Positions 40,519 through 47,659 are shown, counted from the stretch's first letter. The stretch is 64,000 nt of DNA from Prevotella sp. (GCA_017619375.1 JAFZSL010000051.1:62001-126000), one strand, 5' to 3'. Notes: generated by a model not told the origin, from the sequence alone. Translations and numbers: made by a program.

Positions 40519-40914
40519 GCTTTTTTGCGGGCAAAGATAGCATGGTGCAACATTTTCCCTGTGTCATCTTGATATGAACAAGAAGAGGCACAAGTGCACC
40601 GACTGAAAACGACATGGTTCCGACTGGACATCCTGGGCTGCTTTTGCATGATGAACATTTTATACGTTTTTGCTCACTGAACACTCTGAACAATCTTGAC
40701 GTTTTTTTTGATTTTTGCCACTTTTTCTTTGAGAAATGTTTTATTTTGTAAGTTTTTGAGATGCAAATGTTTTACTTTGTATCTTATGTGTTTACATTTA
40801 TGTGAATTTAACAAATTTTATGAGTGATTTGTCGTTATTATCACTACTTTTGCCCAAAAGAGAACAAATAGGACGTTCTTTTACATAATTATTTACATTT
40901 TAATCGTTACAGCT
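40519..40914. other. AT-rich intergenic region
   Basis: 396 bp of low GC sequence between the portal-like gene and the XRE regulator. It contains possible -7 boxes (CAAAGATA at 40532-40539 on minus, TACTTTTG at 40845-40852 on plus) but neither has a well-spaced -33 box. I see no gene or repeat. Confidence 0.4.
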
Positions 40915-41124
40915 TTGGTACATATAGGAGAATTGATCAAGCAGACCCTTAAGCAAAGGCGCAAATCGGTGGTGTGGTTTGCCGGCGAGTTATCTTGCAG
41001 CCGCACGAATGTCTACAAGATATTCTCGAAGAAGTCCATCGATTCAAATGATTTATTGAGGATTTCCCGAATCCTTGAATACGACTTTTTTGAGATTTAC
41101 AGCAAAGAACTGAAAAATCAATAA
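40915..41124 (+). CDS. Small XRE-type HTH regulator (TTG start)
   Basis: 69 residues, a stand-alone helix-turn-helix: HIGELIKQTLKQRRKSVVWFAGELSCSRTNVYKIFSKKSIDSNDLLRISRILEYDFFEIYS. The block 'WFAxxLxCxRTNVYKIF' is a frequent small XRE-like type in Bacteroidetes, often with unknown targets. No ATG precedes the conserved region; the frame is open upstream without ATG, and TTG at 40915 gives the normal MVHIGELI start. It lies next to the portal-like gene and the lipoprotein pair, and could regulate either. DNA around it is AT-rich. Confidence 0.75.
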   Translation: MVHIGELIKQTLKQRRKSVVWFAGELSCSRTNVYKIFSKKSIDSNDLLRISRILEYDFFEIYSKELKNQ

Positions 41125-41187
41125 ATAAAGTTATGAATAAAATTTCAGGTGTTCTTTCAAGGATGCCTGTATTTTTGTGCCTAAAAA

Positions 41188-41219
41188 GTTGCATGTGAAC
41201 TCTTTATTTCCTATCTTTG
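41188..41219 (+). promoter_or_regulatory. Promoter of lipoprotein/KKPNSD-repeat operon
   Basis: GTTG (41188-41191), a 20-base spacer and TATCTTTG (41212-41219). One mismatch in the -33 box. Transcription would start near 41226, about 55 bases before the ATG. Confidence 0.6.
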
Positions 41220-41280
41220 CATATTCCATATGGCGACAAGCGTCGTCTTTGCTATATTTGAAAATAAAAATTGATTGGAG

Positions 41281-41670
41281 ATGCATTTAGTTGGAAAATC
41301 GTTGGCTTTCTTGGCGGTATTGTGTCTTTTGGCATGCAGTGCTGGCAAAACCCGTGTCAGCGAGGTGGAGTTTACCGATTCGCTGGCCTATGTGGATGGT
41401 AATCCCTATAGTGGCGAGTTGTGGAGTGACGACACCGCCTCCTATTGTCTGATGGCAAAGGATGGGAATATTGTCTCGTTGACGATGTATCATGATAATG
41501 GACAGGTGGCCTTGTCGATGCCTTCGGCCGATTCGCTGTTGTGTTTCGATGCCAAAGGAGAAAGCATTCCTTTCGACTCTTTTGTCGCTCGTTATGAAGC
41601 ATTGGCCGACCAGGTGTCCCAGTTGGCTCGACGCTTGCCGGGCTGGAAAAACGAGGAGGAGCAGCCATGA
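41281..41670 (+). CDS. Small lipoprotein
   Basis: 129 residues. Lipoprotein signal with lipobox LLACS near residue 19, so it is anchored in a membrane. The middle (DGNPYSGELWSDDTASYCLMAKDGNIVSLTMYHDNGQVALSM) resembles the MORN-like or 'toxin-antitoxin antitoxin' beta-hairpin repeat in which G-x-x-Y-x-G-x-x-W and YHDNGQ recur. Function unknown. The stop overlaps the start of the next gene (ATGA), so the two are translationally coupled. A TTG at 41275 is also in frame, but the ATG at 41281 begins the signal peptide. Confidence 0.75.
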   Translation: MHLVGKSLAFLAVLCLLACSAGKTRVSEVEFTDSLAYVDGNPYSGELWSDDTASYCLMAKDGNIVSLTMYHDNGQVALSMPSADSLLCFDAKGESIPFDSFVARYEALADQVSQLARRLPGWKNEEEQP

Positions 41671-42629
41671 AGAAGGCTTTCATCATCCTCGCCATCCTTT
41701 TTCTCGCTGCCGGTGGTGCAGGATACTATTATTACGACAAGGAGCAGAAGCGTATCGCTGAGGAACGTGCGGTTCGTGACTCCATCCGCCACGCTCGTGA
41801 TGTGGAGAATGCCCGACTTGCTGCCATCGAGAAGGCGCATCGCGACTCTATCGCTGTTTTTGAGAAGACCCATTCCAAGGCTGCCATTACGGCGGCTGCT
41901 GAGGAACTGATCAAACAGGAGTTCTTGAGTGGTCGCAACCATGTTGGTGGCAAGAATTGGACAGAGCGTATGAACATCCTCAGGGAGCAATGTGAGAATG
42001 TGGTGGCATACAGCGAACAGGGTGCCGATTCTGTATTGAGATCATTCAATTTCAATGGTCTGATGGGCAAAGGTGTCCGTATGGAGTCAGACAGCATCAC
42101 CCAGGTCTATTATATCTCTGCCGACTCTGCGTGGGTAGACGTGCATTTCAATATTGATGAATATGAAGAAGGGCAGGATGTGACGTTGAAACTACATTTC
42201 ATCGACAACCGTTGGCTGATTGACGATTTCGTGTTCCGATACTCTGATGGCGAGTGGGTGTCTGAAGCAGGCGAGATGCGTTGGTTCATCGACTATTATG
42301 GCTTCGACAACGACGATGGTGAGCAACAGCCGCCAGTAAATACTGAGAAAAAGGCCACTCTGCTCAATACGGATAAGAAGCCCAGTGCCGCTAATCCGGA
42401 TAAGAAACCTAATTCAGACAAGAAGCCCAGTCCCGCCAATCCGGATAAGAAACCTAATTCAGACAAGAAACCCAGTCCCGCCAATCCGGATAAGAAACCT
42501 AATTCAGACAAGAAACCCAGTTCCTCCAGTCAGGACAAGAAACCTAATTCGGATAAGAAACCCAGTTCCTCCAGTCCGGATAAGAAACCTAATTCGGATA
42601 AGAAACCAAATCCGGAGAAGAAGAAATAG
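41667..42629 (+). CDS. Membrane-anchored protein with DKKPNSDKKPS repeats
   Basis: 320 residues. One N-terminal membrane segment (4-20), a helical charged stretch (25-85), a folded region (90-230, ending in VTLKLHFIDNRWLIDDFVFRYSDGEW, an NTF2-like or DUF3828-like beta sheet), then from about residue 235 a Lys/Pro/Ser/Asn tail. The tail holds five units of about 15 residues, PDKKPNSDKKPSxxx, encoded by 45-bp direct repeats. This looks like a lysine-rich tail that could bind anionic polymers (DNA, cell wall). The number of repeats is likely variable between strains. Coupled to the preceding lipoprotein by a 4-bp overlap. Family not recognised. Confidence 0.78.
   Translation: MKKAFIILAILFLAAGGAGYYYYDKEQKRIAEERAVRDSIRHARDVENARLAAIEKAHRDSIAVFEKTHSKAAITAAAEELIKQEFLSGRNHVGGKNWTERMNILREQCENVVAYSEQGADSVLRSFNFNGLMGKGVRMESDSITQVYYISADSAWVDVHFNIDEYEEGQDVTLKLHFIDNRWLIDDFVFRYSDGEWVSEAGEMRWFIDYYGFDNDDGEQQPPVNTEKKATLLNTDKKPSAANPDKKPNSDKKPSPANPDKKPNSDKKPSPANPDKKPNSDKKPSSSSQDKKPNSDKKPSSSSPDKKPNSDKKPNPEKKK
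42396..42620 (+). repeat. 45-bp in-frame coding repeats, 5 copies
   Basis: Copies begin at 42396, 42441, 42486, 42531 and 42576, exactly 45 bp apart. The first three are almost identical; the fourth starts CAGGACAAG instead of CCGGATAAG and the later units read TTCCTCCAG where the early ones read TCCCGCCAA. The last unit is cut short. The spacing keeps the reading frame. Confidence 0.9.
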
Positions 42630-42649
42630 GGTGTGGGTTAAAAGAATAA

Positions 42650-42676
42650 GGGTGTGCCATGTGAATAGGCACACCC
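42650..42676. terminator. Bidirectional terminator
   Basis: GGGTGTGCC (42650-42658) pairs perfectly with GGCACACCC (42668-42676). T-rich sequence follows on the minus strand. It lies between convergent genes. Confidence 0.75.
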
Positions 42677-42729
42677 TCTACTATTTCATTGATTGCAACA
42701 TCGGGAAAAACAGACTTTTCCCTTCTGTA

Positions 42730-43176
42730 TCATTCGTTCTTGACGACAATCACTTCGGCTGGTCTTAGAAGTTTTCCGTTGCGGATGAAACCTTCTTTCA
42801 CAATGCTGGCTATTGTGCCGTCCTCTTTCTCGCTATCTGCCACCGAACCTTTGATTTGTCCTTTCGCAGGGTCAAAGACCCCGTTGTAGAATTCCACCTT
42901 TTTCACTCCGTGGCTTTCCAGCACCTCGAGGAGTTTTGTCTTTGCGGTGAGAATCCTGGCAATGGCGCTTGTAGAGATTTTGCTCTGGTCGAGCCCTCTC
43001 TCGTGGATGGTGGCTTCCGCCCACTCGAAGGCTTCAAGAACTTGGATGAAATCTTTGCAGATATCGCTGATATGATTGTCGTTGGATTTCTCTTGTGTTG
43101 AAATCCATGTGTCAAGTCTGATGTTCTCTTCGTGGAGTTTTTTGACTTCCTCCCTTAGTTCGTCGAATTTGCTCAT
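42730..43176 (-). CDS. GrpE-like protein
   Basis: 148 residues, cytosolic. The C-terminal half follows GrpE closely: LLEVLESHGVKKVEFYNGVFDPAKGQ, DGTIASIVKEGFIRNGKLLRPAEVIVV, with the typical 'LRPAxVxV' end. The N-terminal half is coiled coil (DELREEVKKLHEENIRLDTWI). GrpE is the nucleotide exchange factor of DnaK. This one is shorter than E. coli GrpE (197) and lacks the usual DnaJ/DnaK neighbours; it is paired 14 bp downstream of a zinc-ribbon/LysM gene. It is probably a paralog that serves a special DnaK or has lost the chaperone role, but whether another grpE exists elsewhere cannot be seen here. Confidence 0.7.
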   Translation of the reverse strand: MSKFDELREEVKKLHEENIRLDTWISTQEKSNDNHISDICKDFIQVLEAFEWAEATIHERGLDQSKISTSAIARILTAKTKLLEVLESHGVKKVEFYNGVFDPAKGQIKGSVADSEKEDGTIASIVKEGFIRNGKLLRPAEVIVVKNE

Positions 43177-43190
43177 GTCCTATGGTTGTT

Positions 43191-43823
43191 TTATTTGACG
43201 AGAAGTTCTTCGTTGATGTCGATGATGTTTTTGGTGGTCTTGCCATTCATCTTTGCCAGTTCCTCTGCATTGACTTTTCCGTTGTAAAGTTTTTTGCAAA
43301 TGCCGTTCCACGTGTCGCCTTTCTTCACCACATAGTATTTCTTGCCGTTTTTCACGGTCACAAGGTTGGAGGGAGCGGTGATTTCATCAGTGGATGTCTC
43401 AGACTTTTCACTTGCTTCGGCTTGTGGTTCTTGACTTTTCTGCTCAGCCTGCACCTTGCTTTCTTCCGTCTTCACGTTGTCGCTTTTGTTGTCAGCGGCT
43501 TTCATGGTCACTGCCTTGCCTTCGCCTTGAATTTGCTCGTTGAGCGCGGCGATGGAGTCTTCCAACTGGCTAAGTTTTTCCTTGTCGACAGTCGGCGTGG
43601 AACCTTTGGTGAAATATAGGATGGCGAACAAGAGCGTGGTGATCATGGCTGCTAAAGCAAGCGGTTTCCAAATGGTTTTCTTTGACTTGCTGTCTTGCTC
43701 GATGGCATCAATGATGCGGAAGGCTTTCAAGTCGCTCCCACAACTCTGACACCTGACGTCCCCTTTGCGATAGTCGGGTATGTCTTTTCGCCCACAAATG
43801 GGGCATTGCGTACTGTCTGTCAT
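43191..43823 (-). CDS. Zinc-ribbon, transmembrane and LysM protein
   Basis: 210 residues. Residues 6-30 hold a zinc ribbon (CPICGRKD...CQSCG). A transmembrane segment follows at about 52-71 (PLALAAMITTLLFAILYF), then a coiled, acidic linker (78-150), then a LysM domain at 160-210 (YYVVKKGDTWNGICKKLYNG to DINEELLVK). The ribbon would lie in the cytosol and the LysM outside, where it could bind peptidoglycan. This joins an internal sensor or protein-binding head to the cell wall. Co-transcribed with the GrpE-like gene 14 bp downstream. A hairpin-linked promoter at 43876-43907 precedes it. Confidence 0.78.
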   Translation of the reverse strand: MTDSTQCPICGRKDIPDYRKGDVRCQSCGSDLKAFRIIDAIEQDSKSKKTIWKPLALAAMITTLLFAILYFTKGSTPTVDKEKLSQLEDSIAALNEQIQGEGKAVTMKAADNKSDNVKTEESKVQAEQKSQEPQAEASEKSETSTDEITAPSNLVTVKNGKKYYVVKKGDTWNGICKKLYNGKVNAEELAKMNGKTTKNIIDINEELLVK

Positions 43824-43875
43824 ATTTTTTCTATTAATTAACAGGCTTGTTTTCAGCCTCTTTCCAAAATCGTGC

Positions 43876-43907
43876 CAAAATTACAAAAAAACGAGCGAAA
43901 AGCCAAA
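43876..43907 (-). promoter_or_regulatory. Promoter of zinc-ribbon/LysM operon
   Basis: On the minus strand TTTG (43904-43907), a 20-base spacer and TAATTTTG (43876-43883). The -33 box lies in the loop of the same hairpin type seen at 6746-6912. This is the gene-proximal copy of a tandem array. Confidence 0.72.
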
Positions 43908-44160
43908 TTTTTTTTTGCTTTTCCGAGTGAAAGTAACTTCTACAATGCCAAAAAAACGAAAAAACGAGCGAAAAGCCAAAATTTTTTTTGCTTTTTCGAG
44001 TGAAAGTAACTTATGCAATGTCAAAATTACGAAAAAAAACGGGCGAAAAACTATTTTTTATGACTTTTCCGAGTGAAAAGTCCCACGAGGTCTTAGAGAC
44101 GGGTTTTGTGCCCGCCCTGATGTCATATTTTTTGCTTTTCCGAGTGAAAAGTTTCTCACG
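43891..44160 (-). repeat. Tandem promoter-bearing repeat (about 73 bp, 4 decaying copies)
   Basis: Reading CTTTTCCGAGTGAAA on the plus strand, copies lie at 43918, 43991, 44064 and 44135, spaced 73, 73 and 71 bp. The hairpin CGAAAAGC / GCTTTTCCG is intact in the first two (43896-43925 and 43969-43998). The second copy has lost its -7 TA and the third its -33 box, while the third keeps CAAAATTA at 44022-44029. Between the third and fourth sits the GC element ACGGGTTTTGTGCCCGCCC. The spacing and motif order are the same as in the array at 6746-6912. Bases 44161-44280 hold nothing I recognise. Confidence 0.8.
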
Positions 44161-44280
44161 GAATAATCAGAAAAAAATAAAGCAATGCTTTTGCACTGCT
44201 TATGCATATGAAGGACGCTTGCCTACTGGTTCGCGTCCACATTCTATTCTCCTTTTCAGCCTCGTTATGGGATTGGTATA

Positions 44281-44463
44281 TCACCAATAACCTTCGCTGT
44301 TGAATTTGTTTGAATTGAAAATAGGGTCTTGTTGACTGTCTCCCCTTGTAGGAAGTCCATCATACATCACCATATCGTCAGAAGAAGCAAACGACTCTTG
44401 AAGGATGCTTCTTTCCAACAACATGCTCTCTATTTCTGTGACAGGTCTTTGATATTTTTTCAT
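44281..44463 (-). CDS. Short 60-residue peptide
   Basis: 60 residues starting MKKYQRPVTEIESMLLERSI and ending NKFNSEGYW. No signal peptide. Short Bacteroidetes peptides with an MKKY-x-P start and an acidic, Ser/Asp-rich middle are common and of unknown role. I keep it because an exact consensus promoter lies upstream on the same strand and nothing else in the region could be its gene. The ATG at 44463 was preferred to the one at 44487 because it starts the MKKY block. It might be a precursor peptide, a secreted signal, or a leader. Confidence 0.55.
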   Translation of the reverse strand: MKKYQRPVTEIESMLLERSILQESFASSDDMVMYDGLPTRGDSQQDPIFNSNKFNSEGYW

Positions 44464-44595
44464 ATAGAGAAAGTGTGTAATGCACAACAGCTTGAATGAA
44501 TGGGTGGTGATGCTCCTGCAGCAAGATGAGGAATCACGCTGGCTTGACTCAATGCTTTTATGCTAATAAATGGTACCTTTTTTTTAAATTCGTTG

Positions 44596-44627
44596 CAAAA
44601 ATAGCAATTTGCGTTTGAATACACAAA
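44596..44627 (-). promoter_or_regulatory. Promoter of short peptide gene
   Basis: On the minus strand TTTG (44624-44627), a 20-base spacer and TATTTTTG (44596-44603). It matches the consensus exactly and implies a leader of about 125 bases. Confidence 0.68.
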
Positions 44628-44756
44628 TTTTTTCAGCTGATTTTTACCTTTCTTGTAGAAATATTGTATAAAATACCCTTATTAAAGTGATTTTTGCACT
44701 CTTCTTTTGGTGGTTTGATGTTTTTTGCAAGCGATGACGTCGATAAAGGTGTTGAT

Positions 44757-46190
44757 TTATTCTTTCCCTTCTCCTTTCCTCATGCATTTGTATCCTGACC
44801 CATCGAAGCAGTGCGTGCACACCTTGCATTTGGGCAGGCCGATGGCTTGCAGGAGGTTCTCGATTTTGTTGAACTTGAGCGATGTGATGCCTAATCTCTT
44901 GCACATCTCGTCCACCATCCTTTGGTATTCAGGTGAGTCGGTTGTGGCGTATAGGTCAAGGTTCTTGTCGGCTTCCCCTTCGAAGTCTTGTATGATGCGC
45001 CTGGAAATCAGTTCCATGTCGCTCTTGGAGTTCGAGAAATTGATGAAGGGGCATCCGTAGACGAGAGGTGGGCACGAGATTCTGGCGTGCACCTCTTTTG
45101 CACCATATTCGAAGAAGGTGCGCACGTTGTCTCTGAGTTGTGTCCCCCTGACGATGGAGTCGTCGCAGAAGACCACACGCTTTCCAGTGAGGATGGCCCT
45201 GTTGGGTATGAGTTTCATCTTGGCCACCAATCTTCTTCTGGTTTGGTTTTCCGGGGTGAAACTTCTTGGCCATGTGGGTGTGTATTTGAGGACGGCTCTT
45301 TTGTAGGGTATTCCATGGCCGTGAGCGTACCCCAAGGCCATTCCCACCCCCGAGTCGGGGACGCCGCATACGATGTCTGCCTCGGTGTCGTCTTCCTTTC
45401 CCATGATGTAGCCGTTACGCTCCCTCATGTCTTCCACGTTGACGCCGTTATAAGTGCTGGCAGGGAAACCGTAGTAGACCCATAGGAAGGCGCATATCTG
45501 CTCGGTGTCTCCCGGTTGTTGGAGCACCTCCATGGCGTCGGGTTGGAGTTTGACGATTTCCCCCGGTCCAAGGTGGTGTATGGTGTGGAAGTCCAGATTG
45601 GGGAAACAAGACGACTCGCTGGTGGCGGCATACGCGCCATCTTTCTTCCCGATGACGACGGGTGTCCTTCCGTAAAGGTCTCTTGCCGCTATAAGGCCGT
45701 CCTCTGTGAGGATGAGCATGGAGCAGGACCCTTCTATCTCTTTGAACACTTTGTTGATGCCGTCCACAAACGTCTCTCCCATGTTGATGATGAGGGCTAC
45801 AAGTTCGGTGGGGTTGATTTTGTTGGCGGACTGCTCGCTGAAGTGCATTCGCTTGGCCAACAGTTTGTCTGCTATCTCGCGTTGGTTGTTGATTTTGGCT
45901 ACCGTAGCGACGGCGAAGCGACCGAGGTGGGAGTTGACGATGATAGGTTGCGGGTCGGTGTCGCTGATGACGCCGATGCCCACATTTCCATGAAACTGCT
46001 CAAGTTCGTCTTCGAATTTCGACCTGAAGTAGTCCCGTTCCAAACTGTGAATGGCTCGTGAAAATCCCTTTATAGGGTCGAAAATGGCCATACCGGCACG
46101 TTTTGTGCCCATGTGTGAGTTGTAGTCGGTGCCATAGAACACGTCGTTGACGCAGTCGCTGGTGGAAATGGTTCCGAAAAAGCCTCCCAT
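44757..46190 (-). CDS. PurF-like amidophosphoribosyltransferase lacking Cys2
   Basis: 477 residues with the PurF layout: glutaminase-like N-domain (1-235) and phosphoribosyltransferase domain with the PRPP loop VVFCDDSIVRGTQLRD. PurF transfers ammonia from glutamine to PRPP, the first step of purine synthesis, using Cys2 as nucleophile after Met removal. Here the start is MGGFFGTIS, so Cys2 is replaced by Gly; the nearest cysteine is at position 13 (SDCVND). The N-domain keeps NSHLGRFAVAT and SESSCF-type segments. A C-terminal cysteine cluster (CKVCTHCFDGSGYKC) may bind metal. The MGGFFG form recurs in Bacteroidetes as I recall, so this is probably a family trait, either ammonia-dependent or with another role. 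Purine control would be expected but no riboswitch was seen. Confidence 0.85.
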   Translation of the reverse strand: MGGFFGTISTSDCVNDVFYGTDYNSHMGTKRAGMAIFDPIKGFSRAIHSLERDYFRSKFEDELEQFHGNVGIGVISDTDPQPIIVNSHLGRFAVATVAKINNQREIADKLLAKRMHFSEQSANKINPTELVALIINMGETFVDGINKVFKEIEGSCSMLILTEDGLIAARDLYGRTPVVIGKKDGAYAATSESSCFPNLDFHTIHHLGPGEIVKLQPDAMEVLQQPGDTEQICAFLWVYYGFPASTYNGVNVEDMRERNGYIMGKEDDTEADIVCGVPDSGVGMALGYAHGHGIPYKRAVLKYTPTWPRSFTPENQTRRRLVAKMKLIPNRAILTGKRVVFCDDSIVRGTQLRDNVRTFFEYGAKEVHARISCPPLVYGCPFINFSNSKSDMELISRRIIQDFEGEADKNLDLYATTDSPEYQRMVDEMCKRLGITSLKFNKIENLLQAIGLPKCKVCTHCFDGSGYKCMRKGEGKE

Positions 46191-46235
46191 TGTCTGAAAT
46201 TATTCTTTATTCCTTAAAAATCCCAATACTGGGTG

Positions 46236-46266
46236 CAAAGGTAGTGCAAGCCGAATACAATACAAA
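46236..46266 (-). promoter_or_regulatory. Promoter of PurF-like gene
   Basis: On the minus strand TTTG (46263-46266), a 19-base spacer and TACCTTTG (46236-46243), within the gene-proximal unit of the 89-bp repeat array. It is the only unit with an intact -7 box. Confidence 0.72.
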
Positions 46267-46522
46267 ACAAAAATGCATTTTTTTTGTTTTTAATGTTGAG
46301 GCGACGCCTACGTTCGCCCGAAGGGCAGAGTAGTGCAAGCCGAATACAATACAAAACAAAAATGCAATTTTTTTGTTTTTAATGTTAAGGCGACGCCTAC
46401 GTTCGCCCGAAGGGCAGAGTAGTGCAAGCCGAATACAATACAAAACAAAAATGCAATTTTTTTGTGTTTAATGTTGAGGCGACGCCTACGTTCGCCCGAA
46501 GGGCAGAGTAGTGCAAGCCGAA
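46241..46522 (-). repeat. 89-bp promoter-bearing tandem repeat, 3 copies plus partial
   Basis: GTAGTGCAAGCCGAA occurs at 46241, 46330, 46419 and 46508, exactly 89 bp apart. Units are nearly identical. Each contains a -33 TTTTG, the GC palindrome AGGCGACGCCT and the block TTCGCCCGAAGGGC. At the position of the -7 box the proximal unit reads TACCTTTG while the distal units read TACTCTGC, so only the one closest to the gene should be active. Confidence 0.9.
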
Positions 46523-46540
46523 CTGGTCGCCAAGGATGTT

Positions 46541-46640
46541 CTGCCGGATTTGTAATCCGGCAGCATAGAAAAGGATTTGTAATCCGATAAAAGCTTGGTT
46601 GCCAATGTATTGCAAAGCTTTATTCGGATTGCAAATCCTT
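46541..46640. repeat. Double hairpin (MITE-like) element
   Basis: CTGCCGGATT (46541-46550) and AATCCGGCAG (46554-46563) form a perfect short hairpin. Right after it AAGGATTTGTAATCCGATAA (from 46571, arm to 46596) pairs with the arm 46615-46640 (TTATTCGGATTGCAAATCCTT core) over 26 bases with three mismatches and an 18-base loop. All arms share the GGATTTGTAATCC core. It looks like a small non-autonomous repeat; no transposase is nearby. Confidence 0.65.
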
Positions 46641-46785
46641 ATAATATTTTTAGGCGGATTGCAATTTACTTCCGCTCCGCACGTTGTCCTACGGTTCCCC
46701 TAAACATTCTTGCTTGTAGTCTGCCGAGCGTGAGCAACTTGGGCCGTAGGCCAATCTTCAATTTTCAATTTTCAATCTTCAATCT

Positions 46786-47514
46786 TCAATCTTCCCCGTC
46801 TCTTATTTCCATCACTTCAGAGAGTAGGAATGCTCTTCTGCAGTCGAGGCACGCCACGTTTTTGTTGATGGTGGGTCCGTCCCTGTGCTGCGTGTGTCCG
46901 AAGATTTGGTATCCCTCCTTGATGGGAGGAGCATCGTTCACCTCTTTGAAGTCTGCCCAAAGAATGCCACCTGCTCGTGCAAATCCTCCTCTCATGTAGC
47001 CCACGTCGGATATGACTCTTATGCCGTCGTTGTCTTTCTGCAGTTGGTTGAGGTTTTCGGCGTTGAGTTCCCCCACCTTATTCTTGTTTCCTTCGTACCA
47101 CACGGACGACACACCGGCATGTGTGAACAGGCAGTGCGTGTCCTCGTAGTCAGCCTCGTATGCGAGTTGGAAGAGATCGTCGTTGTCATTGAAGAGAGGT
47201 CCCAATTGGTCTTGCCAATAGTAGTCGTATCTTGTCCCCATTGCCAACCGGCTGAACAAGTCCGATTTGTAGTGCATGTCGTGGTTTCCAAGGAGCAATG
47301 TGGTGGTTTCCTTGTTTTCCCTTGCATAAGCGATGATATCCACGAGTTCTTGATAGGCTCCATCGGGGTGGATTCCTTCCTGTGGGTATGGGTCCACATA
47401 ATCGCCAAGGAAGATGACGTGTTTGTATTGTTTCTCTTCCAGCGCTTTCCGCCAGAACTTTCTTCCGTGCACATCAGGTATGATGAGCAGGTCTTCTTGT
47501 TTGTTGTATCTCAT
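46786..47514 (-). CDS. Calcineurin-like metallophosphoesterase
   Basis: 242 residues, cytosolic. The metal motifs are in order: IPDVHGRKFW, IFLGDYVDPYP, LLLGNHDMHY, FTHAGVSSVW and IFGHTQHRDGP. The set is like PPP-type Ser/Thr phosphatases and bacterial ApaH-like enzymes. The substrate (phosphoprotein, diadenosine polyphosphate or another phosphoester) is unknown. It overlaps a short repeat run at its 3' end. A -7 box on the minus strand (CAAACTTA at 47554-47561) lacks a well-spaced -33. Confidence 0.85.
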   Translation of the reverse strand: MRYNKQEDLLIIPDVHGRKFWRKALEEKQYKHVIFLGDYVDPYPQEGIHPDGAYQELVDIIAYARENKETTTLLLGNHDMHYKSDLFSRLAMGTRYDYYWQDQLGPLFNDNDDLFQLAYEADYEDTHCLFTHAGVSSVWYEGNKNKVGELNAENLNQLQKDNDGIRVISDVGYMRGGFARAGGILWADFKEVNDAPPIKEGYQIFGHTQHRDGPTINKNVACLDCRRAFLLSEVMEIRDGED

Positions 47515-47659
47515 GATGGTTGTTGTATGTGAAAGGTTTTTCCCTCAATGTGCAAACTTACTAAAAAAATGTGTTTTTTTCGTCGAAAAAGTGTCTTTTT
47601 CCGATTGAAATGCTTATTTTTGAAGCATCAATTGTTTTTAACCTTTAAACTAAGAGATT

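Larger units (their letters stand above)
46191..46785. other. Repeat-filled intergenic region
   Basis: 595 bp without a gene. It is made of three 89-bp promoter-bearing repeats (46241-46522), a double hairpin element (46541-46640), a stretch with hints of the same GGCGGATTGCAA motif (46653-46665), and a run of CAATTTTCAATCTT-type 10-bp repeats (46755-46795) reaching into the end of the metallophosphoesterase gene. Confidence 0.55.

Noticed and set aside
42396-42620. Possible CRISPR or minisatellite
   Set aside because: The 45-bp units are in frame within a coupled gene and code for a coherent repeat tail.
46241-46522. Possible CRISPR array
   Set aside because: Units are contiguous 89-bp copies without variable spacers, and no cas gene is nearby.
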